This document shows, in pieces, positions 8,404 to 17,313 of a DNA stretch of 64,000 nt. The notes under the pieces are model-generated. The model saw only the letters and a program-made list of their open reading frames with translations. It had not been told where the DNA came from and searched no databases. Made by a program: the position numbers and the translations under genes. Origin of the DNA: Bacillota bacterium (GTDB lineage Bacteria > Bacillota > Clostridia > Oscillospirales > Acutalibacteraceae). The number at the start of each line of letters is the position of its first letter. Position 1 is the first letter of the stretch. The stretch spans positions 186,001 through 250,000 of the forward strand of contig JAEYPT010000006.1 in the NCBI GenBank assembly GCA_023410445.1. The letters are read 5' to 3'.

Positions 8404-8868
8404 ATGAACGGAAAACGCACCCATTCATTCGATACGGTTTTCGTGCTTCTGATCTTCTGCCTGTTTGCGGTCTGTTCCTTGTTTCTGGTGCTGATCGGGG
8501 CGAACGTTTACACAAAAATCGTCGGGCAGATGGAAGCGAACAACGAAACCCGCGCTTCGCTCTCTTACGTAGCAAACAAAGTGCACGCCGCCGGAAGCGG
8601 TGAGGTTTCCCTGCAGACGGTAAACGGCCAGCAGACGCTGGTGATTGCCTCCCGCCTGAACAACGAGGATTACCGCACCTATATCTATGAATATAAGGGC
8701 TCCCTCATGGAGCTGTTCACCGACGCGAAGAACCCTCTCACCCCGGGAAGCGGCGATAAAATCACCGCGGTTTCCGGCTTTAAAATGGCACAGACCGGCC
8801 GGGACCTGGCTCTTTCCGTGACAGATCGGAACCGGCGAACGCTCACGCTTGACCTCTTCCTCCCATAG
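8404..8868 (+). CDS. pilus-operon membrane protein, DUF4860-like
   Basis: 154 residues with one N-terminal membrane helix (TVFVLLIFCLFAVCSLFLVLIGANVY) and a beta-rich extracellular domain with NETRASLSYVANKVHAAG, the pattern I associate with the DUF4860 family. That family occurs in clostridial loci next to PilC and PilT genes. Pilin-like topology without a recognisable prepilin peptidase site. Start: ATG after GGCAGGAGG. Function unknown; likely a minor pilin-like component. Confidence 0.65.
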   Translation: MNGKRTHSFDTVFVLLIFCLFAVCSLFLVLIGANVYTKIVGQMEANNETRASLSYVANKVHAAGSGEVSLQTVNGQQTLVIASRLNNEDYRTYIYEYKGSLMELFTDAKNPLTPGSGDKITAVSGFKMAQTGRDLALSVTDRNRRTLTLDLFLP

Positions 8869-8916
8869 AGCGCCATCAGACAATTAAAAACCGAAGGAAG
8901 AAAGGGGGAACCGGGT

Positions 8917-9372
8917 ATGAAGCGCAGCGACGGCTCAATCAACAGCTTTTTTATTGAAATCATTATCGTCATCTGTTTTTTCGCTATCTCCGCCGCGGTC
9001 ACACTCCAGCTTTTCGCCGCGGCCAACAGCCGGGCGCAGCAGAGCAGCGACCTCAGCGCGGCAGTCGTTCAGGCGCAGGATGTCGCCGAGCGGCTTAAAG
9101 GTGTTTCCTCTGCGGAGGAATTCGCCGGAACGCTTCAGGCTGCCGTCAGCACTTTCTCGGACGGAACCGAACACCTACGGCTGGATTACGACAAAGCGTG
9201 GAACCGAACCCGAAGCGCCCCTTATTACACCGTTGACGTCGCCCTGACGAAAGATACAGCGGAAGGCGGCACACTGCTAAAGGCGGACATTTCCGTTCTC
9301 CGCCGGAAAGTGAGCGGGGACAGTAAACTCTATACACTGAACACAGCCCGGTATCTGCCGAAGGCGCCGTAA
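8917..9372 (+). CDS. pseudopilin-like protein
   Basis: 151 residues. The N-terminus NSFFIEIIIVICFFAISAAV looks like the conserved pilin helix (compare FTLIEVLVVIAI), with an acidic residue near the +5 position, but Gly at -1 is replaced, so processing by a standard prepilin peptidase is uncertain. A region of about 100 residues follows with little similarity that I recognise. Encoded 48 bases after the DUF4860-like gene behind GAAAGGGGG. Confidence 0.6.
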   Translation: MKRSDGSINSFFIEIIIVICFFAISAAVTLQLFAAANSRAQQSSDLSAAVVQAQDVAERLKGVSSAEEFAGTLQAAVSTFSDGTEHLRLDYDKAWNRTRSAPYYTVDVALTKDTAEGGTLLKADISVLRRKVSGDSKLYTLNTARYLPKAP

Positions 9373-9393
9373 AAAAGGAAAGGAGGGAATTCC

Positions 9394-10029
9394 ATGAAAC
9401 AGAAAGGCAATTTTCAGTTCAGCGTGGGCGGTGCGTCCATTCTGATGATCTTTGTGGTCCTCTGCCTGACCGCTTTCGGGATTCTTTCCTATGTCACCGC
9501 AAACGCCGACAGCCGCATCTCCGCAAAGAATGCGGAGGCGGTGCAGAACTACTACAAAGCCGATGGGAAAATTCAGGAGAGTCTCAAACAGATCGACGCC
9601 GTGCTTCTCACGGCAAAAGCCGACGCAAAACAGGCGGCGGACGCAGGAAGCCTCGGCGAGCTGAAAAATAAAGCCCTGTATCAGGATAGCACCAAGCTGA
9701 CGCCGATTCTGAACGCCAAACTCTCCGGTGCCGTGAAATACGACGCGTGCTACCGGATTTTCGCCCGGATTCTTCTTTCCCAGTGCCCCGGCGTTGCGGT
9801 CGAGGCCGCGCAGGACGGTGACGACACGCTCACCTGTTCCCTAACCGCCGAAGCGGACCAAAACCGGAAAATTGAAGTAAACCTGACGGTTGGCTCCTAC
9901 GCGGACGCCGATCGATACAAAATCACGCACGAGCAGCTCATCGGAACGCAGAGTCAGGCGGCCGGTTCCGAAATCCCGGACGACGGTGGAACGCTTCACC
10001 TGTGGCAGGGCGGCAGCAAAGCCCCGTGA
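9394..10029 (+). CDS. minor-pilin-like membrane protein
   Basis: 211 residues; one membrane helix at residues 10-32 (GGASILMIFVVLCLTAFGIL) followed by a long helical region (NAEAVQNYYKADGKIQESL) and a beta-rich tail. This order resembles PilX/GspK-type minor pilins, though sequence identity cannot be judged here. Preceded by AAAGGAGGG and followed, 75 bases on, by the PilT-like ATPase. Best regarded as the fourth pilin-like subunit of the operon. Confidence 0.55.
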   Translation: MKQKGNFQFSVGGASILMIFVVLCLTAFGILSYVTANADSRISAKNAEAVQNYYKADGKIQESLKQIDAVLLTAKADAKQAADAGSLGELKNKALYQDSTKLTPILNAKLSGAVKYDACYRIFARILLSQCPGVAVEAAQDGDDTLTCSLTAEADQNRKIEVNLTVGSYADADRYKITHEQLIGTQSQAAGSEIPDDGGTLHLWQGGSKAP

Positions 10030-10104
10030 TCCCCCGGCAAGACCGGAAACCCGCCGCCTCCCGGCCGGAGCGGTGTCGGAACAAAAGCAGGCCGGAGGAA
10101 TCAA

Positions 10105-11184
10105 ATGGAGATTGATATTGTTGCCGTCCTGAATCAAGCCGTGCAGAAACACGCTTCGGATATTTTCATCATTGCCGGCTGCCCCGTTTCGTATAAACTT
10201 AATAACCAAATTATTCCTCTGGAGCTGGATGGGCTTCCGGATTACCGGCTGACGCCGGACGACACCCGCCGCTGCCTGGAACAGATTTACACGCTGGGCA
10301 GAGGGCGCGACATGGAGCTCTTCGTTCAGACCGGGGATGATGATTTTTCATTTTCCGTGGAAAATCTGGGGCGCTTCCGCTGCAACGCCTATTTTCAGCG
10401 CGGCAGCATGGCCGCCGTTCTCCGCGTGGTCGCGTTCCGTCTGCCGGACCCGCGTGCGCTGAACATTCCGGATGCGGTGATCGACCTGAATCTGATGAAA
10501 AAGGGCCTTGTGCTGATCACCGGCCCCGCAGGGAGCGGAAAATCCACCACGCTCGCCTGCATCATCGACAAAATCAACCACACCCGGAACTGTCACATCA
10601 TCACCATCGAGGACCCGATCGAATACCTGCACCGGCACGACCGGAGCATCGTCAGCCAGCGCGAGGTCTCCCACGACACGGACGGCTATCTGCAGGCCCT
10701 GCGTGCGGCTCTGCGGCAGGCCCCGAACGTGATTCTGCTCGGCGAAATGCGGGATTACGAGACCATCGCCACGGCGATGACCGCCGCCGAGACGGGCCAG
10801 CTCGTTCTTTCTACCCTTCACACCGTCGGAGCCGCCAACACCATCGACCGCATCATCGACGTCTTCCCCCCAAACCAGCAGCAGCAGATTCGGGTACAGC
10901 TTTCCATGGTGCTGCAGGCGGTCGTTTCCCAGCAGTTGGTTCCCACGGTGGACGGCAAATTGGTCCCCGCATTCGAGATCATGCTTGCGAATTCCGCAAT
11001 CCGCAACATGATCCGTGAATCGAAGGTGCACCAGATCGACAACGTGATTGGTTCCTCCATGGGAGAGGGCATGCTGCCGATGGATACGGACCTTTTCAAC
11101 CTGTGCACCGGCGGAAAAATCTCCCGTGAAACTGCCCTTCTTTACGCCGCGAATGCTGACAGTCTTGCAAAGCGGCTGAAATAG
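10105..11184 (+). CDS. pilT: PilT-like twitching/secretion ATPase
   Basis: A 359-residue hexameric-ATPase-family protein. Walker A GPAGSGKSTT is near residue 138, the Asp box lies around TIEDPIEYLH, Walker B is VILLGEMRD, and the His box is STLHTVGAANTIDRI. The N-terminal PAS-like subdomain (SDIFIIAGCPVSYKLNNQI) is typical of PilT, as is the length. No PilB/GspE-type ATPase gene is present in the operon, so this enzyme may be the only local motor, or an extension ATPase is encoded elsewhere. ATG start behind GGCCGGAGG. Confidence 0.88.
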   Translation: MEIDIVAVLNQAVQKHASDIFIIAGCPVSYKLNNQIIPLELDGLPDYRLTPDDTRRCLEQIYTLGRGRDMELFVQTGDDDFSFSVENLGRFRCNAYFQRGSMAAVLRVVAFRLPDPRALNIPDAVIDLNLMKKGLVLITGPAGSGKSTTLACIIDKINHTRNCHIITIEDPIEYLHRHDRSIVSQREVSHDTDGYLQALRAALRQAPNVILLGEMRDYETIATAMTAAETGQLVLSTLHTVGAANTIDRIIDVFPPNQQQQIRVQLSMVLQAVVSQQLVPTVDGKLVPAFEIMLANSAIRNMIRESKVHQIDNVIGSSMGEGMLPMDTDLFNLCTGGKISRETALLYAANADSLAKRLK

Positions 11185-11217
11185 GAAGCACATTTTAGAA
11201 AATCTTAAGAATTGGAA

Positions 11218-11269
11218 AGCGGCCGGTGGGTCAGGGAAACACTTCCTGATCCTCCGGTCGCTTCGTTTC
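11218..11269 (+). terminator. terminator-like hairpin after the PilT operon
   Basis: A long imperfect stem: AGCGGCCGG (11218-11226) pairs with CCGGTCGCT (11254-11262), and the inner part GTCAGG pairs with CCTGAT. The following TCGTTTCT is only weakly T-rich. It lies 33 bases after the pilT stop. Confidence 0.65.
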
Positions 11270-11413
11270 TCCGGTAAATGGCCCGCAGGCCTTGATACGC
11301 CTGGAAAAATCTCAAAAAACGGCTTTTTTCAATTTTGGATTATTGCACAATCATATCCTTCTAAATTATGTATTATTAACAATTTTTATGGGTGAAACTT
11401 TCCTCATTTCAGC

Positions 11414-11442
11414 TTGACATTCGTTTAGTTCCATGGTATCTT
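11414..11442 (+). promoter_or_regulatory. sigma-A promoter of the sortase pilus operon
   Basis: TTGACA (11414-11419), 17-base spacer, TATCTT (11437-11442). Transcription would begin near 11450, about 50 bases ahead of the riboswitch core. Confidence 0.7.
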
Positions 11443-11497
11443 ATTCGTATCCTCGAAATAGGAAATTTCTGTAAATTTAATGCAAAAAATTAAATAT

Positions 11498-11580
11498 TCG
11501 GCAACCCATCTGAAAAGATGGCGACGCAAAGCTCGGAGTCTAACACTTTTGAGTTCGAAAGTTATGACAGTCCGGCCGCA
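11498..11580 (+). promoter_or_regulatory. cyclic-di-GMP-I (GEMM-I) riboswitch aptamer
   Basis: The class signature is present in order: CGGCAACC, a helix CCATCT (11506-11511) closed by a GAAA tetraloop (11512-11515) and AGATGG (11516-11521), then the hallmark GACGCAAAGC (11523-11532), then a second helix with CGGA (11534-11537) and TCCG (11571-11574). In that helix GTCTAA on the 5' side and ATGACAG on the 3' side match the expected tetraloop-receptor side. The aptamer lies between a promoter and an intrinsic terminator, 130 bases ahead of the first gene of the pilus operon. It should bind cyclic di-GMP and control read-through into the whole locus. Confidence 0.88.
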
Positions 11581-11607
11581 AACGAAAAGTTGCGGCCGGG
11601 CTTTTTT
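11572..11607 (+). terminator. riboswitch expression platform: intrinsic terminator
   Basis: CCGGCCGCAA (11572-11581) pairs perfectly with TTGCGGCCGG (11590-11599), then GC and TTTTTT. The first three bases of the stem are also used by the 3' strand of the aptamer's second helix, so aptamer folding and termination compete. The simplest reading is that c-di-GMP binding relieves termination (an ON switch); the overlap is short, so the sign is tentative. Confidence 0.85.
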
Positions 11608-11711
11608 ATTTCATATAGCAAAATTTGCTCCTTTCAAACTGTTTTCGACACCGATCATTCGAGTCAAAACAACGGAGCCACCGGCTGGGTGCTCAGCGGG
11701 AGGAAAAAAGA

Positions 11712-12356
11712 ATGAACGACATTCAATCCTACATAGAAAAGTTAAAAATTAAAAAATCAGTTGTCGGCGGGTTCGACCCGGAAGCGGTTTATACTGCTCT
11801 GCAGGACCTTTCATCCCTGTATGAGAAGGAAATCACCCGGCTTGGGGGAGAAAACGAACGGCTTGAAGCGGAGTGCAAAGCATCTGCCGGCCGACTTGAG
11901 GAAGCAGAAACAAAAATCATGAATTTGCAGGCCCGGGAGGTTGAAAAGCCGAAGGATCAAAGCCGGTATGATTTTAAACTCGACGCACTCGCTCAGGCGG
12001 TCGAAGCTTTGAACGCGAGCCGCGACGGCGTGATTGAGGAAGCGAGGCGCACCGCGCAGGAGATGATCGCCGAAGCAAACAAAAAGGTGGAAATCGCCCG
12101 TCAGGAATGTCTCAGCCAGAAGCAGCAACGGGATATGTACGCTTCAAAAGTGGCGGAAATGCGGCAGCAGTTCAGCATTTCAGTGAAAGGGCTACGTTCT
12201 ACGCTGACCCGATTGCTCTCCGAAATCGATGCCCTGCAAAGGGAAGGCGTCGAGCGGGCGGAGAGTGTCTCAAACGGGACGGCAGCGACACCGGACGACG
12301 AGGCGGGCCGTCTGATCCGAATGCTGGCGGGGAGTGTCAGTCTGCATGACCGCTGA
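11712..12356 (+). CDS. coiled-coil, DivIVA-like protein at head of pilus operon
   Basis: The ATG at 11712 follows GGGAGGAAAA and gives 214 residues. The N-terminus has a short conserved block (KLKIKKSVVGGFDPEAVYTA) reminiscent of DivIVA-type membrane- or pole-targeting heads, followed by a coiled coil over most of residues 30-190 rich in Glu, Lys, Arg and Ala. No signal peptide or membrane helix, so it is cytoplasmic. Being first behind the c-di-GMP switch, it may place the secretion/sortase site at a particular spot on the membrane. That role is inference; the family call rests on architecture. Confidence 0.55.
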   Translation: MNDIQSYIEKLKIKKSVVGGFDPEAVYTALQDLSSLYEKEITRLGGENERLEAECKASAGRLEEAETKIMNLQAREVEKPKDQSRYDFKLDALAQAVEALNASRDGVIEEARRTAQEMIAEANKKVEIARQECLSQKQQRDMYASKVAEMRQQFSISVKGLRSTLTRLLSEIDALQREGVERAESVSNGTAATPDDEAGRLIRMLAGSVSLHDR

Positions 12357-12921
12357 GAATCCGGCCACCGGGCCTGTGGAAGAGGGAATCCGGGGCGCCT
12401 TCGAAAAACGCATCCGGCTGGAGCGAAAGAAAAAGAGTCGGGTTCGCCTGTGCATCGATCTGGCTCTGACGGCGGTGATAGTCTTCCTTCTTTTCAGCGT
12501 AATCGCCGGAATCGCCGTCGTGCAGGGTGACTCCATGAAGCCGAATCTCACCAACGGAAGCGCCGCCGTATTCTTCCGATTGGACCACACCTACCGGCGA
12601 AACGACATCGTGATCTTCCGGCCGGAGGGGAAAAATGAAATCCTGATCAAACGGGTCGCCGCCGTAGCGGGCGACAAAGTCGATATCGATGACAAAACGG
12701 GCACTTTCCTCATAAACGGCGCTGCCGAACAGGGAAGCATCGCAATCGGAAAAACATTTTCGCGGTCCGGCGGCATTGTCTTCCCGTTCACCGTACCGAA
12801 CGGCTGTGTGTTCGTTCTGGGAGACAACCGCGAAACTGCACTGGACTCCCGGGTCATCGGAACAGTAGGCACCGGAAACATCATTGGAAAAGTTTTCTTT
12901 GAAATCAAGGCTTTGAATTAA
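12346..12921 (+). CDS. signal peptidase I (pilus-locus SipA/LepB type)
   Basis: About 191 residues, ATG at 12346 behind GGGGAG; the gene overlaps the previous stop by 11 bases in another frame, so the two are coupled. A single N-terminal membrane helix (LALTAVIVFLLFSVIAGIAV) is followed by the S26 motifs: catalytic Ser in GDSMKPNL, catalytic Lys in ILIKRVAAVAGD, and box E GDNRETALDSR. Both catalytic residues are present, so unlike the inactive SipA-type proteins of some pilus islands this should be a working peptidase. Its position directly before three secreted sortase substrates suggests it is dedicated to maturing them. Confidence 0.88.
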   Translation: MTAENPATGPVEEGIRGAFEKRIRLERKKKSRVRLCIDLALTAVIVFLLFSVIAGIAVVQGDSMKPNLTNGSAAVFFRLDHTYRRNDIVIFRPEGKNEILIKRVAAVAGDKVDIDDKTGTFLINGAAEQGSIAIGKTFSRSGGIVFPFTVPNGCVFVLGDNRETALDSRVIGTVGTGNIIGKVFFEIKALN

Positions 12922-12961
12922 TTTTTACCCTGCAAATTTGACGGAGAGGGGCGACGGCGGA

Positions 12962-15490
12962 ATGAATCCCCAGAAAAGAAAAATCGGACGCAGATTTCTC
13001 TGCGTACTGGTGGCAGCAATGGTTTCGCTGCTGCTGGTGGTCCTTCCGTTCGCGCAGACTCTCGATGCTTCCGATTCCGGCCGGGATTCCGGTCGAGTCG
13101 GAGTTCAGGATTCCGGCGCGGCACCTGATTTTGAATACGAGGACGCCGACATGATTGTGACGGCGAACCTTTCTGATCACTCCGCAATTCCCGCCAACGC
13201 GGAATTTCACGTGGAGCCGATCACGAAAGAGAAAGACAATGCGGCGTATAACGATGTTGAAACCCAGATTGACAAAGAAGTTCAAAAAGGGCATCAGCAT
13301 GTTACAGGCTTCCGCGCCTATGATATCTACTTTACGGCGAACGGAACGCGGTATGAACCGAAAGACGGTGACGTAACCGTTACCATTCAGTATAAGAATG
13401 AGCTTTTCGGTTCGACGATCAAGAAATCCACCGATGAAGTAAAAGTGCTGCACCTCAAGAAATCCGGCGACTCCACCGTGGTGGAAGACGTCACCAAAGC
13501 CGTGGACGTGAAAGACCTTGCCGGAAAAAAAGTAAACAGGGCAAAGTTAAAATCACTGTCTTTAAAATTCGACTCACAGGCCGGCGCAGAAATCAAATCG
13601 CACGCCGGAAACCGCGATACAGTGGAGTTCGTCACCAAAAGCTTTTCGCCGGTTGCGGTGGTCTGTCTTGCAAGCGGCAATGTGCTTTCCGCAGCTGACA
13701 TTGAAAGCGGTTTGGGGATTGCCACAAATTTTGCAGTTTTCGCTCAGAATTTTACTCTTGCAAATCACATGGAGGGGAATGTCGCCGTCAACGTTCTGAA
13801 GGGAGCCAACTCAAAACTCGGAGACTCGAGCCAATTATTCAGCAATGCGGCTGCATCCACTTTTACTCTGAATATTTCCGTTTCTGGCATCCCTGGCCAG
13901 ACCTATAAGGTTGGCATCTATAAAAGTGCCAACGGTACCAATCCATTTTGTAATCCGGTATCCATTGTAATGGACTCCTCCGGTCAAGGTTCTCAGACGG
14001 TTTCAGGGTTGAATTCACAAACCGTTTATTATGCTTACCTTCTTGACAGCAATCAAAAGGCAATTATAGGAAGCAATTCACAGGGTATTACGGGTGGGGG
14101 CAGCGTCACTTACAGCGGCAATGACAGCTATATGCAAACCATTGCCTGCACCGCCAGCGCGGTGTTTCAAAATGCCAGCACGGGCGGCAGCACTGTTCCG
14201 CAAATCGTTACGTTTGGAAACCAGTATTTAATCAAGCACCATGATTACGCTACAAATAGTGACTCCTATATTCAAACTGGCAACGGAGCTGACACTCTGG
14301 TTACTGCAACCAGTACGCACGACTCCAAAATAAACCCCATCGGGGATGATTCCTCCTCCACCGCTACCATCGCAGGTACTACCTTCCCCATCGACTTCAC
14401 TGCAGTCTTCAAGAGCCTGTCTACCCTTTCTTCTTCGTTGGGCAATGAGGGGAGTTTCAACAGCTCTAGTATGTGGGCGATCAGCGTTGCACCTTCCTCC
14501 AATGATCAATATGCTCTTCGAACTGCACTCACGAAAGCACTGAATTACGGTGACCTTCAGAATGATCTTACAAATAAGGGTATTCCGTTGGGCAGCAATC
14601 AGTACCTTGTCGTCAATGTTGACTGCAAGAATATAAATTCCGTAACCATACCGGCATGCCCGATTGGCGGAACATCTTACAGCGCCGGATATACGGACAC
14701 TTCCAGCCGCGTAATCTGGAATTTTTATAATTCCAGCGGAAGTGCGTATACCGGAACCGTATCCACAGCTGCATCGATGCTTGGCACGATTCTAGCGCCT
14801 TCCGCCTCTGTTATCATCGGTCCCACTATGTGCGGCGCGATTTATGCCGATACCGTGACGAATCAAAGCGGAGAAATTCATAAATGGCCGTTCCGCTCTA
14901 CAACCGGTGTTAACCGGGATGTCAGCTTCACGGTGCCCGGCGGCGATACAACGTCTGTGACGGTAAAAAAGGTATGGTCTGACAACGGCAACAATGCAGG
15001 AAAGCGTCCCACCCAAATCACCTTTGATCTTTTGCAGAACGGCATTGTATTCAAGAAGCAGAGCATAAGCGGTGATCTTTCCGCAGGTACCTGGCCTGAT
15101 GTTACATTTTCCAACCTTCCTTTAAAAGACGCCAGTGGCAAAGCCTACACATACACCATCTCAGAAGAGCCTGTTCCTTATTATACTCCCAACTACGGAA
15201 CCGCCACATTCGCGAGTTCCATCAGCACCTACTCCAGCTCTACATCATGTTCCAGCATCCCAAGCAGTACACCAAACTGTACTCCAACCTGCACGTCGGC
15301 AAACATAACCATTACGAACACTTATACTCCTCCCTATGTGCTCCCAGAAACGGGCGGAGGGGGAACCGCAATCTTTTACACGGCTGGCGGCACGGTTCTC
15401 CTGTTCGGTGCCGTTCTAGCGTTTGTCTACCGGCTGAATGGGAAGCGAAGGCATATTCGAAAACGAAGGCGTAACAGCCTGAATGAGTAG
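12962..15490 (+). CDS. LPETG-anchored surface adhesin with choice-of-anchor A and Cna-B domains
   Basis: 842 residues from the ATG at 12962, which has GGAGAGGGG upstream. The N-terminal signal helix FLCVLVAAMVSLLLVVLPFA follows a basic stretch. In the middle third, SMLGTILAPSASVIIG followed by GAIYADTVTN and EIHKWPF is the pattern of choice-of-anchor A domains found in large bacterial surface proteins. Before the C-terminus is a Cna-B-type fold (VTVKKVWSDNGNN...YTYTISEEPV). The wall-sorting signal is LPETG at 794-798, then a hydrophobic helix and an Arg/Lys-rich tail. It is probably the tip or major adhesive subunit assembled by the sortases encoded downstream. Confidence 0.88.
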   Translation: MNPQKRKIGRRFLCVLVAAMVSLLLVVLPFAQTLDASDSGRDSGRVGVQDSGAAPDFEYEDADMIVTANLSDHSAIPANAEFHVEPITKEKDNAAYNDVETQIDKEVQKGHQHVTGFRAYDIYFTANGTRYEPKDGDVTVTIQYKNELFGSTIKKSTDEVKVLHLKKSGDSTVVEDVTKAVDVKDLAGKKVNRAKLKSLSLKFDSQAGAEIKSHAGNRDTVEFVTKSFSPVAVVCLASGNVLSAADIESGLGIATNFAVFAQNFTLANHMEGNVAVNVLKGANSKLGDSSQLFSNAAASTFTLNISVSGIPGQTYKVGIYKSANGTNPFCNPVSIVMDSSGQGSQTVSGLNSQTVYYAYLLDSNQKAIIGSNSQGITGGGSVTYSGNDSYMQTIACTASAVFQNASTGGSTVPQIVTFGNQYLIKHHDYATNSDSYIQTGNGADTLVTATSTHDSKINPIGDDSSSTATIAGTTFPIDFTAVFKSLSTLSSSLGNEGSFNSSSMWAISVAPSSNDQYALRTALTKALNYGDLQNDLTNKGIPLGSNQYLVVNVDCKNINSVTIPACPIGGTSYSAGYTDTSSRVIWNFYNSSGSAYTGTVSTAASMLGTILAPSASVIIGPTMCGAIYADTVTNQSGEIHKWPFRSTTGVNRDVSFTVPGGDTTSVTVKKVWSDNGNNAGKRPTQITFDLLQNGIVFKKQSISGDLSAGTWPDVTFSNLPLKDASGKAYTYTISEEPVPYYTPNYGTATFASSISTYSSSTSCSSIPSSTPNCTPTCTSANITITNTYTPPYVLPETGGGGTAIFYTAGGTVLLFGAVLAFVYRLNGKRRHIRKRRRNSLNE

Positions 15491-15545
15491 TTACGATAAA
15501 TTTTTGGTTCGTAAACAAATATTGAAAAACAGAAAGGTGAAAGTT

Positions 15546-17246
15546 ATGAAAATCCGAAAAAAACTTGCAGCGATGCTGCTCTCGGTAATCACGGTTTTCT
15601 CTCTACTCCCGGCCGGCGCAATGGCGGCTACGAACAGTTTTGGCACTCCCGCACAAATAGTGGCGAACGACGGGTCTAGTAGCCCCGTTACCCCTCCGGC
15701 TACGGTAGGCACATTTACAAACGGCACGCTTAACATTCAAAAAACCGATTCTGCATCCAGCTTTGCGATTTACGAACTGTACAGCATGAAAGCGGATGGA
15801 AACGCATACGACTACACCGTTGTCAATCCAAAATTCACAGGCATTTTGCCCAGTGATGCCAGCACGATATCTACATACAATGCGCAGCAACTGTCCGGCC
15901 TGACCAGCAAACTCCGTAATGTAATATCCGGCAACTCATCAACGCATGTGGTGTATGGCGATACATCCAAAGGTGACGCCGTTGCCCCTACAGTAACACC
16001 GCCTGCAAAAGCCAGTTATTTGAAGGATAAGTCAAATGCGGATGGAACGACATCCAAGGTCTATCAGGCGACATACAGCAGTCTTGCTCTTGGGTATTAT
16101 CTGGTGATTGAAACTAGCACAGACAACGGAATGACTGCTTCAAAGGACTTCCTTGTGTCCGTGCCGATGGTTAGCAGCGGTGCTTGGATTAATACAGTAA
16201 CTGCACTCTGCAAAGACAGCCCTGTCTCTACAGACAAAACCATCGCGGCCAGCATGACAGACTTTAACACGAAAGACCTGACCGGCGCCACCAGGAAGAT
16301 CGGGGAAACGGTTCCTTATCGGCTCGATGCGGATGTCCCCAAATACGATGACAATGTAAATATATCCGATATTCATTTCATCCTGAACGACCATATGAGT
16401 AAGGGACTGAGTTATGACACAACCAGCGTAAAGATTTATGCAAACGGAAATCAGGCAAATGACATAACACAGTACTTCAGCATAGTGCCGACAGTAAATG
16501 CCGACAAGAGCACAGATTTGGTGATGACCTGCACTAACTTTTCAGCAATTTCCGGTTATTCCAACATCAGTGCCTTTTATTCTGCGACTCTGAATTCAGA
16601 CGCCGTCATTGGGCAGGCAGGAAACCCCAACGAATATTATCTGACCTATACGCAGTCTCCCGGAGTTTACAAGGATACTAACCATCATAAAGCCTATGTC
16701 TACACGTTTGGTCTTGAAATTTTGAAATTGGACACGAAAGACAGTAACCTTAAACTCGCCGGTGCTGAATTTAGCCTTTTGGGCAGCGATGACCAAACTC
16801 CGGTTACCGTCAACAATACAGCGGTCACCGGAACAACGAAAGCTGACGGAACGCTGGATTTCACGGGTATCAAAGAGGGGACCTACTACGTACGTGAAAC
16901 GAAAGCGCCTAACGGCTACGGTCTGATCGGCTATGATATTAAAGTAGAGATCACCGCTGTAACGGCTAACTCTATTCCCACAGGCGATTTCACCTGCACC
17001 TACTATGACAAGGCCGGAACTCCCCAAACCGCGTCTTATACAACTTCCGGCAGTGCACCGAATTTGCTGAAAGTCTTAGCTACATTTAACGTTCTCGATC
17101 AGGCAGGCTTCATTCTTCCCGGCACCGGCGGCATCGGCACCACGATCTTCTTCGTAAGCGGCATTGCCATTCTCCTGCTTGGCGGATGCATGGCTTTGGT
17201 GTATACTAAGAAGAGAAAGAAAACTGGCGGCCACTTCCAGCATTGA
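15546..17246 (+). CDS. sortase-assembled pilin, SpaA type, LPGTG signal
   Basis: 566 residues from the ATG at 15546 (behind AGAAAGGTG). Signal peptide MKIRKKLAAMLLSVITVFSL with cleavage near AMA-A. A SpaA/Cna-B fold near residues 390-475 carries the E-box YVRETKAPNGYGL, whose Glu451 is expected to catalyse an intramolecular isopeptide bond. The sorting signal LPGTG is at 524-528, with membrane helix and TKKRKK tail. W214...K223 (WINTVTALCK) matches the spacing of the Gram-positive pilin motif WxxxVxVYPK but lacks YP. A hairpin follows the gene, which suits a subunit needed in large amounts. Confidence 0.88.
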   Translation: MKIRKKLAAMLLSVITVFSLLPAGAMAATNSFGTPAQIVANDGSSSPVTPPATVGTFTNGTLNIQKTDSASSFAIYELYSMKADGNAYDYTVVNPKFTGILPSDASTISTYNAQQLSGLTSKLRNVISGNSSTHVVYGDTSKGDAVAPTVTPPAKASYLKDKSNADGTTSKVYQATYSSLALGYYLVIETSTDNGMTASKDFLVSVPMVSSGAWINTVTALCKDSPVSTDKTIAASMTDFNTKDLTGATRKIGETVPYRLDADVPKYDDNVNISDIHFILNDHMSKGLSYDTTSVKIYANGNQANDITQYFSIVPTVNADKSTDLVMTCTNFSAISGYSNISAFYSATLNSDAVIGQAGNPNEYYLTYTQSPGVYKDTNHHKAYVYTFGLEILKLDTKDSNLKLAGAEFSLLGSDDQTPVTVNNTAVTGTTKADGTLDFTGIKEGTYYVRETKAPNGYGLIGYDIKVEITAVTANSIPTGDFTCTYYDKAGTPQTASYTTSGSAPNLLKVLATFNVLDQAGFILPGTGGIGTTIFFVSGIAILLLGGCMALVYTKKRKKTGGHFQH

Positions 17247-17253
17247 TTTTCCA

Positions 17254-17279
17254 CAGCGGGGGGAAGCATTCCCCCGCTG
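17254..17279 (+). promoter_or_regulatory. hairpin between pilin and sortase genes
   Basis: CAGCGGGGG and CCCCCGCTG form an 11-bp GC-rich stem with a small loop, followed by CGATCCTAATTTTT. With its poor T-run it would act as a partial terminator or 3' stabiliser, raising pilin message over sortase message. Confidence 0.6.
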
Positions 17280-17313
17280 CGATCCTAATTTTTAGGGGGA
17301 AAGACACGGGGGC

